Notes under the pieces: model-generated
Database searches by the model: none
The model's input: the letters and a program-made list of their open reading frames with translations, nothing else
Told to the model about the DNA's origin: nothing
In this document: one piece after another, positions 1 to 8,580 of the stretch
How the letters are laid out: each line of letters opens with the position of its first letter
How positions within the stretch are numbered: the first letter of the stretch is position 1
Source: Bin5 sp965200615
Lineage (GTDB): Bacteria; Chloroflexota; Anaerolineae; Caldilineales; Caldilineaceae
DNA length: 64,000 bases
Assembly: GCA_965200615.1 (NCBI GenBank)
Contig: OZ241377.1
Span: 992,001 to 1,056,000, forward strand
Direction of reading: 5' to 3'
Program-made: the position numbers and the translations under genes

Positions 1-372
1 GTGTCAGAACACTTTGCCCGCGAATTTAGTGGCCAGGAGGATGTGGAGGAGGCCCTCACGCAACTGAGTCACTGCGCTCCCTCGACGATTATCACTCTCG
101 GCGAACGAGGCCTGCGCTGGCGCAATCGGGCAGACTCCCGCTTTGGCGCCGGCTTCGGCAGCTACCCCGCCTTTGCCATCGCGGCCGAGGACACCACCGG
201 CGCCGGCGATGCCTTTCACGGCGCTTTCGCCGCCGGACTTTCACGTGGAATGGAGTGGGAAGAGCTGCTGCGTTTCGCCTCAGCGGTCGGCGCGCTCTGC
301 TGCACCAGAAAAGGCGCACGCCCTGGCATTCCCACCGGCGCAGAGGTGGCCGCGTTTCTGGCGCGAAACTGA
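1..372 (+). CDS. PfkB-family sugar kinase, C-terminal part (cut by window edge)
   Basis: This is the C-terminal part of a ribokinase/PfkB carbohydrate kinase, which phosphorylates a sugar or sugar acid in the cytoplasm. The anion-hole and catalytic-base signature DTTGAGDAFHGAF lies around residues 63-75, and the preceding stretch with TIITLGERGLRW is the usual strand and turn before it. About 120 residues are visible against roughly 300 for the family, so the GTG at position 1 is probably internal and the true start lies upstream. The substrate cannot be read from this part. A sugar-acid dehydratase at 3659 would fit a keto-deoxy-sugar-acid kinase, but that is only an inference. Confidence 0.88.
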   Translation: MSEHFAREFSGQEDVEEALTQLSHCAPSTIITLGERGLRWRNRADSRFGAGFGSYPAFAIAAEDTTGAGDAFHGAFAAGLSRGMEWEELLRFASAVGALCCTRKGARPGIPTGAEVAAFLARN

Positions 373-728
373 CCTGCGTCAACGACGAAATGTATGCGGG
401 AAACGACCAATTCAGGTTGTTGATTAACGGCCTCGGCGGACGGCGCTGACTCCCGATTTTTCCGCCATTTTTGAATCTTGTAAGCGATTCAGGTTTCCAG
501 TATTGTGTGGTAGTATCTGAATGAGGGTATCGCGCTCAAAGTTGACGGCGGTGGAAAAGGACGGTTCGACAGCCGTCCGTTTTATTCGTAACCCCCCTCG
601 GCAAATGCCGGCAATCGGGTCGGCGGAACAGCTGGACGCCCGTGCGCCGAACAGCGTGCAGAATAAACTATCCCATCCATTGTGGTTTCGGGAGGACAGA
701 TAATGATGTGGTTTCGGGAGGACAGATA
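373..728. other. intergenic region with leader of the dioxygenase gene
   Basis: No convincing gene is seen between the kinase stop and the dioxygenase start. An open frame at 521-703 has no family resemblance and ends inside the start-site duplication, so I regard it as non-coding or leader. The region contains a promoter/operator candidate at 473-507 and the first half of the tandem duplication at 681-732. Confidence 0.5.
473..507 (+). promoter_or_regulatory. candidate promoter overlapped by an inverted repeat
   Basis: A possible sigma-70 type promoter is TTGTAA (479-484), 17 bases, then TATTGT (502-507). The inverted repeat TGAATC (473-478) and GATTCA (487-492), separated by 8 bases, overlaps the -35 box and would suit a repressor operator. 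It faces the dioxygenase gene at 729. The evidence is motif spacing only. Confidence 0.32.
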
Positions 729-732
729 ATGA
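681..732 (+). repeat. perfect 26-bp tandem duplication of a ribosome-binding/start region
   Basis: Two identical 26-base copies (681-706 and 707-732) each contain GGGAGGACAGATAATG, a good ribosome-binding site plus start codon. The second copy gives the start at 729. The ATG of the first copy (703) opens an 8-codon frame ending in TAA at 727-729, which shares one base with the gene's ATG (TAATG), so the duplication creates a mini-ORF that could be translationally coupled to the gene. Confidence 0.9.
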
Positions 733-1595
733 CGGTAGCGGCTCCAGAACGGCAAATCGATGACGGCCTTTCTGGCGACTTCCCGCAGGGTCTCTATGAT
801 CCGACAGGAGTTGTCACAGGCGTCGACGGCTTTGAGGCTGTGGCAGACGCCCACGTGGCCCAATTCCATGAGCAGGGCTATCTGATAGTCGAAAACGCCT
901 TCACGGCGCAGGAAGTGCAGATCGCGTTGGACGGGCTGTTTCACCTGCTGTCCGGCGCAGTTGAAGAATTCAATGGCGTTCAGTATGAGCGGGCTTCTGC
1001 CGTCGTCGCGGTTGAGGATATGTCGGTTGAAGAAAAGCAGGACTACGTGCGCAAATTCATGAGCTTCGTCGACTACGACGAGCGCCTCAACGAGCTCGCG
1101 CATCATCCGCGGCTTCTGGCCCTGGTGGAAAGACTCATCGGCGAAGCGCCCGTCCTGTTCCAAAGCATGGCGCTGCTCAAGCCGCCCCGACTGGGCCGCG
1201 ACAAGCCCTGGCACCAGGATGCCGCCTATTTCCAGATCGAACTTGAGGTCAAAGTCGTGGGCTGCTGGATCGCCCTGGACGAGGCCACCATCGAAAACGG
1301 CTGCATGGTCATCGCCCCAGGCAGCCATCTGAATGGCCCCGTCGTACATTTTCGAAGACGGGACTGGCAGATCTGTGATACAGACGTGGACAACAGTGGA
1401 GCAGTGGCTGTACCGCTCAAGCCGGGCGGTCTCTTGATCTTCCAGAGTTTGCTCCACCATGGGACACCACCCAACGATTCCGGGTTGCGTCGCCGGGCGC
1501 TCCAATTCCACTACCGGCCGCAGAGCGCGCCTCTCACCAGCCAAGAGGAAAGACTGGCGATTTTCGGTGGTGAGGGGTTAGGGGCAGAGTGTTGA
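729..1595 (+). CDS. phytanoyl-CoA dioxygenase (PhyH) family protein
   Basis: A 288-residue Fe(II)/2-oxoglutarate-dependent dioxygenase of the PhyH family. The metal triad is visible: HQD at residues 162-164 and a distal histidine at 243/244 in LLHHGT, followed by an arginine-rich strand that would hold 2-oxoglutarate. The core block GCWIALDEATIENGCM and APGSHL is typical of PhyH. I chose 729 because the duplicated GGGAGG site is 7-8 bases upstream; the frame stays open back to 642 but has no ribosome-binding site there. Family substrates are diverse small molecules, so the substrate is not predictable. It is the first of three family members in the window (also 24501 and 47622). Confidence 0.9.
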   Translation: MTVAAPERQIDDGLSGDFPQGLYDPTGVVTGVDGFEAVADAHVAQFHEQGYLIVENAFTAQEVQIALDGLFHLLSGAVEEFNGVQYERASAVVAVEDMSVEEKQDYVRKFMSFVDYDERLNELAHHPRLLALVERLIGEAPVLFQSMALLKPPRLGRDKPWHQDAAYFQIELEVKVVGCWIALDEATIENGCMVIAPGSHLNGPVVHFRRRDWQICDTDVDNSGAVAVPLKPGGLLIFQSLLHHGTPPNDSGLRRRALQFHYRPQSAPLTSQEERLAIFGGEGLGAEC

Positions 1596-1605
1596 ATTGA
1601 GCAGT

Positions 1606-1703
<98 letters not shown>

Positions 1704-1911
1704 ACTAGCTATTGTATCGGTAGAATTGCGCGCGGTCAAGTGAAGCGGCCGCGTTCTACATCAGAGTCCCTTACGTTGGGCACGCAAGCCTGTCTTCCCC
1801 GGATCAGCTTGCCACAAGGATAACACGCAAACCAGAATTGTATCCGGTCTCTGGTCACGCCACCCGACCCGTAAAAGCTGACGTGATCGCAGACTGACTA
1901 TTAACGCCTTC

Positions 1912-3315
1912 ATGGTCGCCGGGATTTATCCATCAATATATTTCCCTACAACCGATGCTGTGAGCGATTTGGATAAATATAGTATGCACTTGGCCTGCCC
2001 CGAATGCGGAGCTCCGGTAGAGGTTACCCCGTCTTTCGCAAATTGCCCCGCCTGCGACGCAAATGTCGCCTCCCACTACACCCCCGCGGAAATGACCCGG
2101 ACTATCTATCATCGCGCCCTTGAACATTATTCGATGGGAAATGAAGTGGCCGCGTTGGAAGGAATCGATCAGGGCATTTCGTTGCTGGAAGCGCCCGAGT
2201 TGCACCTGTTGGCGGCTCTGATCTACCGCAAACGCGGCGAATTCAAAGAGATGCGGGAACACGTGGCCGCCATCCCCGCCGATGACATCCTGCGCAGCGA
2301 AGGCGAATGGCTGCTGCGCTCGCACCAGGAGCAACTCCAGCTGGGGCGGCGGGAAGAGGCCCGCAGACGCGGCCGCGCCAAAGGCACACAACTCGCTGTG
2401 GGCAAAGCAAGTCGACAGTTCAGCACCGAATATTACCCGGCCCCCCTGAACAAGAAACAGGTCGCAACCAAGGGCGCCGCCAAAACACGTCGCAACCGTC
2501 TTCCTTGGGCAATTCCTATTGCCGCCCTGCTGCTGGTCATCATCTTCCTCGCGCGCGGCACGGGCGATTCACTGATGACCTCGCTGCAGCAACTCCGTAC
2601 GATTCCCGACGAATTCAAATCAGTCTACTCCTCCTTCACCAGAGACGAACCGGTCGCAGTGACCGGCGAAAATGAAGGGCCTGACACCGGTGTCCAGGTT
2701 AGTTCCGGCTCCCAGATCAACACCGCCCCCACAGTAGATTCGCCGACGCCCGTGAATTCGTCTGCCGCGCCCCCATCTCCCACGACGCTTCCGACGCCGC
2801 AACCGACTCAATCACAACCGACTCAATCACAACCGACTCCCACTGCTACAGGCAGCGCGTCTCCTCAAGTGGTTGCGACAAAGATCGCTGAGACACGCCT
2901 GCAATCCTTCGATCTGACAAATTTCCTTAAGGAACAGGACCGATCGGACCTGGCCGCCCTTGCCATACAGGCTACGTGGGCCCAGGGAGCGCCCCCAGGC
3001 GAACTGGTTTTGCTGGGCACTGTGACTATGACCTCAGTTCAGACCGAGTTGCTGGAGTTGGCGGCAGAAATCGAAGGGGTTACGTCGATCGACAGTAGCG
3101 GGCTGGAGGTGGTCCTGCCCGAGACTTACACTGTCCGGGCAGGCGAAAACCTGCGTCACATCGCACTTCGGTTGTACGGAGACCAGGACCGCTGGACAGA
3201 AATCTACGAAGCCAACCGGGATCTGGTAGGCGACGATCCTAATAACCTCTGGGTCGGCCTTTCGCTGACGATTCCTCAGGATGTCGATTCCCAGGAGGGA
3301 CCGATCCAGCAATGA
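1912..3315 (+). CDS. zinc-ribbon / TPR-like / BON-LysM membrane protein
   Basis: A 467-residue protein. It has an N-terminal zinc ribbon (CPECG near residue 30 and CPAC near 47), a helical TPR-like stretch to about 150, one membrane helix at about 197-213 (PIAALLLVIIFLA), and a Pro/Thr/Ser/Gln linker with the repeated unit PTQSQ encoded by a 15-base tandem repeat near 2807-2843. It ends with a BON-like segment (about 325-400) and a LysM domain (YTVRAGENLRHIALRLYGD). The topology suggests a cytoplasmic zinc-ribbon head and an extracellular peptidoglycan-binding tail. Neither 1912 nor the next in-frame ATG (1984, just before the zinc ribbon) has a clear ribosome-binding site; 1984 may be the true start. 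Its stop overlaps the ATG of the decayed MFS gene at 3312. Confidence 0.8.
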   Translation: MVAGIYPSIYFPTTDAVSDLDKYSMHLACPECGAPVEVTPSFANCPACDANVASHYTPAEMTRTIYHRALEHYSMGNEVAALEGIDQGISLLEAPELHLLAALIYRKRGEFKEMREHVAAIPADDILRSEGEWLLRSHQEQLQLGRREEARRRGRAKGTQLAVGKASRQFSTEYYPAPLNKKQVATKGAAKTRRNRLPWAIPIAALLLVIIFLARGTGDSLMTSLQQLRTIPDEFKSVYSSFTRDEPVAVTGENEGPDTGVQVSSGSQINTAPTVDSPTPVNSSAAPPSPTTLPTPQPTQSQPTQSQPTPTATGSASPQVVATKIAETRLQSFDLTNFLKEQDRSDLAALAIQATWAQGAPPGELVLLGTVTMTSVQTELLELAAEIEGVTSIDSSGLEVVLPETYTVRAGENLRHIALRLYGDQDRWTEIYEANRDLVGDDPNNLWVGLSLTIPQDVDSQEGPIQQ

Positions 3316-3590
3316 GTCGTGTTTCCCAACGCCCCTGCCGCTGCTGGCCATACTCCTCATCGCCTTTCTCGGTCAGTTTGCGCTTTTCGGAGAAGCGGTG
3401 TTGTTCAAGGGCGAGAGTCGGGAGATCACCGATGTCGGCATCGGCCTGTTGCTCTCCGTAGTTGGCGTCTCCCAGCTGTTCACACAGACCTGCCTGCTGC
3501 GGCGGTTGGCGCGGCGATTTGACGAAGGCGAGCTTGTCGTGATGGGTAGCGTCCTGCGTACGATCGGCATAATGCGGTGGATGCCGACCA
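3312..3590 (+). pseudogene. MFS transporter N-terminal remnant (frameshifted and truncated)
   Basis: The translated stretch LLAILLIAFLGQFALFGEA, then GIGLLLSVVGVSQLFTQ and LLRRLARRFDEGELVVMGS, is the start of a major facilitator drug-type transporter: TM1, TM2 and the loop 2-3 basic motif. The ATG at 3312 overlaps the stop of the LysM gene as ATGA, the usual coupled arrangement. That ATG is now out of frame with the transporter sequence, which is in the frame open from 3281. Homology stops near 3590, where about 400 residues should follow. One indel plus a large 3' loss have destroyed the gene. Confidence 0.75.
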
Positions 3591-3658
3591 AATCCGTCCG
3601 AGCGTGGGAGGCCTGGAGCGCCCCGCGAAAAACGTAGGTCGCGAAACGAAGAATCCTG

Positions 3659-6448
3659 ATGACACACCGAGGTAGGCCGCACACGGAATCACAACCTGAC
3701 CCCAACACCACGGTTCCCTTTGACGCCGCCGCCCGCCTGCCGCAGGACGCAGACAACGTCGCCATCGCCACCCGCCGCCTGGAAGCCGGCCTGACAATCG
3801 AACATAACGGCGCGCAATTCACGCTCGATACCACCATTCTCGTCGGCCACCGTTTCGCCATCGAACCGATTGCGGAGGGCGAGCCTCTTATGTCCTGGGG
3901 TCTTCCCTTCGGCATGGCGACGCGCGCGATCGCGCCGGGCCAGTATGTATGCAACGCCGGCATGATCGAAGCGCTCAGCGGACGCACCCTCGATTTCACC
4001 CTCCCGCAGCAACCGAACTTCCAGGACCGGATCATCGCCTACGAAGTCGACGAGGCGACCTTCCGTCCCGGTCGGCAGGTGGAGCGATATAACGAAGAAC
4101 GCACCTTTCTCGGTTTCCGCCGCGCCGGCGGGCGCGGCGTAGGCACGCGCAACATGATCGTCATCATGGGGACAACCTCCAGCACGGCCGGCTTTGCCCG
4201 AAGCCTTGCGCAGATCCTGCAGCCCGCCGCCGCCCCCTTCCCCGACTTCGACGGCATCGTAGCCATTGCCCACACTGAGGGCAGCGGCTACGAACGGCTG
4301 AACAACCGCGACTTCGTCTTGCGCACCCTCGCCGGCCTGATCGTGCATCCGAACGTCGGCGCGGTCCTGGCAGTGGACACACCGGAATTGAACCCGACCG
4401 CCGACCGGCCCATCAGCAACGCCGAGCTGGAGGCCTACCTGCACGCGAATGACTATCCCCTGGCGGACGTGCCGCACCGTTTCTTCACGCTCTCCGGAGA
4501 CTGGCAGGCCGACCTCGCCGAGGCCTCCGCAACCGTCGAGCGCTGGCTGCCGCATATCGCGGCCCTGCCGCGCACGTCCGAATCGCTGGCCCATCTGAAC
4601 ATCGCCCTCCAATGCGGCGGCTCCGACGCCTTCTCCGGCCTCTCCGGCAACCCGCTGGCCTCCACCGTCGCCAAAGATGTCATCCGCTACGGAGGACGCG
4701 CCAACCTGGCCGAGACCGACGAGCTCATCGGCGCCGAAGCCTATCTTCTGCAGAACACCCGCGATCTGGCCACCGCGCAGGCCTTCCTCGACTATGTAGC
4801 CCAGTTCAAGGAGCGGCTGGCGTGGCACGGCCAGACCGCAGAGGGCAATCCCACCGGCGGAAACAAGCTCCGCGGGCTCTACAACATTGCGCTCAAGTCG
4901 ATCGGCGCCGCAATCAAGCGGCACCCCGATGTTCGTCTCGATTGGGTTGTCGATTATGGGGAACGGATGGTGAAGACCGCCGATAAACCGCCTCCGCACA
5001 GGCCCGCGGACGAACTGGCGCCCGGCTTCTACTTCATGAATACGCCGGGCAACGATCTGGAAAGCATCGCCGGCCAGGTGGCCGGCGGCTCCAATCTGAT
5101 CATCTTCGTCACCGGCAACGGTTCGATCACCAATTTCCCATTCGTGCCCACGATCAAAGTGATGACAACGAGCCCGCGCTTCAAGCTGCTGCCCCAGGAA
5201 ATGGACGTGAACGCCGGCGCCTACCTCGACGGCAAGCCCATGCCCCAACTCTGCGATGAGACTCTCGACCTCCTCGTGGAGATCGCCTCCGGCCGCCGCA
5301 GCAAGGGCGAACTGGCCGGTCACTCGCAGATATCCATCTGGCGCAACTGGCAGCAACAGGACCACAGCCAGCTGCAGTCAATCCTGGCACGTCCCCAGCC
5401 AGACGGTCAGCCGCTCATGATCAGAACGCAACCTGCCGAGACGGAAGGCCTGAATCTGCCCCAGCCGGCCGCGGCCCGCGTCGGCCTGATTCTGCCCACC
5501 AGCCTCTGCTCCAGCCAGATCGCCGGCATGGCAGCCCAGCGCCTCAACCGGGCGGCCTCCGAACCGAACGCCGCCGTTCCGGGTGAAGCCGGTGACCGTC
5601 CCCGATTTGCCGCCCTGCCCCACACCGAAGGCTGCGGCGTCGCCTTCGCCTCCACGCAGGATATCTACGCCCGCACCATGATCGGTTACGCCACCCACCC
5701 CCTGGTGGACGCCTGCCTCTTTCTCGAACATGGCTGCGAGAAGGCCCACAACGACTACATCCATTCGTTGCTGCGCGAAAGCGGCCTTGCTGAGGACGAT
5801 TTCGGCTGGGCCAGCGTGCAGTTGGATGGCGGCATTGCCAGCGTCCTCGACAAGATCGAAGAGTACTTTGCCGCGCAAATGTCAAACATCCGCCACCAGC
5901 ACGGAAACGATCGCAAGCTGTCCCTGGCGCTGCTCAGCGATGGCGCCGCGCCCGCGGACGCCGCGCACAGTCTCGCCCGCGTCGCTCGCTGGGTCGTGGC
6001 CGCCGGCGGCACTGTCATCACACCGGCCTCCGGCGGGCTGATCGAGGCGCCCGCCTGCCGTGCGACACTCGGCCTGGACACTTCCGAACTGCCGCCCTCC
6101 CTTTCCTACGGCCAGGCCGCGCAAGAATCCGGGTTCCACCTGATGGACATGCCCACTCCCCACTGGAGCGAGACGCTGACCGGCCTCGGCGCCAGTGGCG
6201 CGCAGCTGCTCATCGCCTACTCTGACAAGCTGAGGGCGGGGCATCCGCTTGTGCCACTACTGCAGCTGGCAGGCGAACACGCATCCGCCGCGCCCGATCT
6301 GCGGCTGTGCGGCGATATAGGCGAGTGGCCGCAGCAGATACTGGATCTGGCCGCGCGAACGCTGGCCCGCGACTATCAGCCGCACAGCGCCGTTCACAAC
6401 CACATCGACTTCCAACTCACCCGCGGTCTGCTGGGGATCTCAACATAG
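3659..6448 (+). CDS. UxaA-family sugar-acid dehydratase, double-length
   Basis: A 929-residue member of the altronate/galactarate dehydratase (UxaA) family, cytoplasmic lyases that remove water from sugar acids with Fe-dependent chemistry. Residues about 40-150 look like the SAF-type N-terminal domain. GFRRAGGRGVGTRNMIVIMG (about 151-170) is the family's RPDGRxGTRN-like signature, and LQCGGSDAFSGLSGNP and TGNGSITNFPFVPTIKV belong to the catalytic domain. Standard family members are near 500 residues. Here a further unit from about 610 to 929 repeats features of the first catalytic half, including HTEGCGV and LEHGCEKAHND. The first nine residues lie in DNA that looks intergenic, so the N-terminus is uncertain. 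The kinase at 1 and the enolase-superfamily enzyme at 39202 suggest a sugar-acid pathway. Confidence 0.82.
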   Translation: MTHRGRPHTESQPDPNTTVPFDAAARLPQDADNVAIATRRLEAGLTIEHNGAQFTLDTTILVGHRFAIEPIAEGEPLMSWGLPFGMATRAIAPGQYVCNAGMIEALSGRTLDFTLPQQPNFQDRIIAYEVDEATFRPGRQVERYNEERTFLGFRRAGGRGVGTRNMIVIMGTTSSTAGFARSLAQILQPAAAPFPDFDGIVAIAHTEGSGYERLNNRDFVLRTLAGLIVHPNVGAVLAVDTPELNPTADRPISNAELEAYLHANDYPLADVPHRFFTLSGDWQADLAEASATVERWLPHIAALPRTSESLAHLNIALQCGGSDAFSGLSGNPLASTVAKDVIRYGGRANLAETDELIGAEAYLLQNTRDLATAQAFLDYVAQFKERLAWHGQTAEGNPTGGNKLRGLYNIALKSIGAAIKRHPDVRLDWVVDYGERMVKTADKPPPHRPADELAPGFYFMNTPGNDLESIAGQVAGGSNLIIFVTGNGSITNFPFVPTIKVMTTSPRFKLLPQEMDVNAGAYLDGKPMPQLCDETLDLLVEIASGRRSKGELAGHSQISIWRNWQQQDHSQLQSILARPQPDGQPLMIRTQPAETEGLNLPQPAAARVGLILPTSLCSSQIAGMAAQRLNRAASEPNAAVPGEAGDRPRFAALPHTEGCGVAFASTQDIYARTMIGYATHPLVDACLFLEHGCEKAHNDYIHSLLRESGLAEDDFGWASVQLDGGIASVLDKIEEYFAAQMSNIRHQHGNDRKLSLALLSDGAAPADAAHSLARVARWVVAAGGTVITPASGGLIEAPACRATLGLDTSELPPSLSYGQAAQESGFHLMDMPTPHWSETLTGLGASGAQLLIAYSDKLRAGHPLVPLLQLAGEHASAAPDLRLCGDIGEWPQQILDLAARTLARDYQPHSAVHNHIDFQLTRGLLGIST

Positions 6449-6538
6449 CGAGCACCGGTGTCCGATCGCCCGTTGTCAGTGGTTGGGGATCTGCAGGTAC
6501 TGCCTGTGCTGCTGGCCGCCGCTGGTATCGCGCACTTC

Positions 6539-7678
6539 TTACCGCGCAATCGCCGGAAAGTCCCCCGGCTCCACCAGCAGACGCAACTCGCCGGTCTCCA
6601 CCTCGAGCAGCCAAAGCGAGGGCACCACCTCCGGCCCGCGCAGCGGAAACCTTCGCGTGATCAGATAACGTCCATCCGGACTCCACACCGGCGGCCCGTG
6701 GTCATAGGCGGGATCTGCCGTCAGTGGGGTTGCCTCCGTGCCGTCCGCGCGCATCCGCCAGATCTGGCTGCCCCGCGTCGCCTCCGGCCCTTCCAACTCC
6801 TTGCGCCGAAACGCGATCCAGGCGCCGTCCGCCGACGGAACGGCCGAACTGTCGTGAACCAGGGCCGTAGCGGAGCTCCCCGCTTCACTCAACTCGACCT
6901 GCTCGCCGCTTTCCACGTCGATCGCGATCAGGTGAGTCATCCACTCATCGCCGCTCTGTCTGAAATCGGTCGTGTACAGCCTTGCCTGGGCGCTGTCCCA
7001 ACTGCAAGTTTCACCGGTGGCGGTTGGATAGAATGCGGTCTGCCCATTCTCGCCCGCCGGTCCCCCCGACAGATTGATAACGGCCAGCCGCTGTTCCTCC
7101 GGCGACACAAAACACAGCCATGCCCCATCAGCAGACCACCGTGCGTCGAGTCCAAGACGCTGGCTGTCGCTGAAGATCGGCGCAGTTTCGCCCGATTCCA
7201 CATCCAGAAGCCAGATCCGCGGCGGGCTGAGCACACCGGACGCGAACGCGTTGACCGAACGACGCGTGTAAGCCAGATACTGACCGTCGGCCGACCAGCT
7301 CGGTCCGCTGCATGACGCGTTCTCGCACGCCAGCAGAGGTCTGTCCTGGCCACTGGCCAGGTCGAGCAGCCGAAGATCGCTGAATCCCAACTCGCCCAGC
7401 GCACCGTATGCGATCATCCTGCCGTCGGGCGACGGCGCGAAATCCCACACACTGACTTCAGTCGGGGTCAGAGGATGGGGCGAGAGGCCGGTACCAAGCT
7501 CATCCTCCTCGAATGGCAGCGCGTGCAACTGCGCGCGTCCCACCTCATCGACCGTCTTGTAAAGCAGGTAGGAAACGCCGTCGTCCCCGACAACCCGGCG
7601 GCTTTGCCCCCACAGGCCCAGGAGCAACAGCGTGCACAGGCTGAGGATCGACAATACGGTCAGATCAAAACGGCTCAT
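6539..7678 (-). CDS. membrane-anchored TolB/PD40 beta-propeller protein
   Basis: A 379-residue protein with an N-terminal hydrophobic anchor (LTVLSILSLCTLLLLGLWG, about residues 5-23). It then has repeated PD40/TolB-type blades, recognisable as WSADGQYLAYTRR, WSADGAWLCFVSPE, PSADGAWIAFRRKE and WSPDGRYLITRRF. Such propellers usually act outside the membrane as ligand-binding or protein-interaction modules. It is the last gene of a minus-strand run behind the two permease-type genes, 75 bases downstream of 7754. The tail is intact, ending with a strand-rich segment. No enzymatic residues are evident and the ligand is unknown. Confidence 0.72.
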   Translation of the reverse strand: MSRFDLTVLSILSLCTLLLLGLWGQSRRVVGDDGVSYLLYKTVDEVGRAQLHALPFEEDELGTGLSPHPLTPTEVSVWDFAPSPDGRMIAYGALGELGFSDLRLLDLASGQDRPLLACENASCSGPSWSADGQYLAYTRRSVNAFASGVLSPPRIWLLDVESGETAPIFSDSQRLGLDARWSADGAWLCFVSPEEQRLAVINLSGGPAGENGQTAFYPTATGETCSWDSAQARLYTTDFRQSGDEWMTHLIAIDVESGEQVELSEAGSSATALVHDSSAVPSADGAWIAFRRKELEGPEATRGSQIWRMRADGTEATPLTADPAYDHGPPVWSPDGRYLITRRFPLRGPEVVPSLWLLEVETGELRLLVEPGDFPAIAR

Positions 7679-7753
7679 GGATTCGAGGGTTGGGGGGCCA
7701 GGATGGGCAGCAGGTGCGCCTGACCGCTGCGCAGTGGCATCATGTCAAAGGTG

Positions 7754-8545
7754 TCAGGGATAGAGATAGGGCTGGTTGGGTTCCGGTACGGCCTCCAGCT
7801 GCTCTGCCACAAGCACCGGAATACGATTGCCCGTGGAAGCGGCGAACTGTCCAACCACCCGGACCCACTGACCTTCCTCCAACTCCCCTCCGGAAGACAG
7901 GCCGGCCGCCAGGCTGACCGGCAGACCGACCGCCATGGCATCGGCCGCGCAGCAGCCGACAACAAAGCGGGTGAGGGTAAACTCCGCCTCGTCCGCAGCG
8001 TCATCGAGATAGACGAAGCCAATCACATCCGCAGTGTCTGTCTCGGCCGGCCGTTCGCCTTGGTGAAAGGCGAGTACCCAATCCAGAATCGAGCGCTCGC
8101 TGCTCTCCTGCACCAGCGATGATCCCACCGCAGCCGGCAATACCGAGTCCAGTCCCCCGGCGCTGATTTCACGATTCTGCAGCGCAGCCACACCCAGAGG
8201 ACGCGGAGGCACGAGCAGACCGAGGATGATCGGAAGCGAGATAAGCAGAAACCCCGACCAACCGAGAGCGTGACTGTGATCATGGACATGATCATCTGGC
8301 GCTGCAAGCGTATCGTCGTCCTCCTGGAGCAGGTGACGGTAGCTCAATCCCACTACAATGAGACCGAGCACAGCTGCCACCGTCAGCCAGTCAAACCGTT
8401 GACTGATGTAGTAGTTGAGCGTCCCGGTCGTGATGCGCGTGAACAGAAAGATGCCCAGCGCCAGCAGCAGCAGCCCCTTGAGAGCGGCCTGCACCTTGGG
8501 CAATCGCAGCAGTCTGCCGGTTATCGTAGCTGAATCCTGTGTCAC
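7754..8545 (-). CDS. TIGR03943/DUF1980-type permease partner protein
   Basis: A 263-residue membrane protein with helices at about 21-36, 52-66 and 96-113. A histidine-rich stretch (DDHVHDHSHALG) between the second and third helices suggests metal binding. The long C-terminal domain contains VIGFVYLDDAADEAEFTLTR and FVVGCCAADAM, the signature of the YcgQ/TIGR03943 proteins that accompany DUF318 permeases. The start is a GTG with GAGGAA directly before it, which is closer than ideal. It follows the permease at 8581-9645 by 35 bases on the same strand, so the two are probably co-transcribed and act as one transport unit. Confidence 0.8.
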   Translation of the reverse strand: MTQDSATITGRLLRLPKVQAALKGLLLLALGIFLFTRITTGTLNYYISQRFDWLTVAAVLGLIVVGLSYRHLLQEDDDTLAAPDDHVHDHSHALGWSGFLLISLPIILGLLVPPRPLGVAALQNREISAGGLDSVLPAAVGSSLVQESSERSILDWVLAFHQGERPAETDTADVIGFVYLDDAADEAEFTLTRFVVGCCAADAMAVGLPVSLAAGLSSGGELEEGQWVRVVGQFAASTGNRIPVLVAEQLEAVPEPNQPYLYP

Positions 8546-8580
8546 TTCCTCGCCTGTCCTGTATTACGTCAACCTATTCG

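Noticed and set aside
521..703. 60-residue frame upstream of the first dioxygenase
   Set aside because: No ribosome-binding site or family resemblance; it ends inside the duplicated start region and is better seen as leader.
3689..5365. 558-residue minus-strand frame opposite the UxaA-type gene
   Set aside because: Composition is that of an antisense shadow in GC-rich DNA; the plus strand carries clear family motifs.
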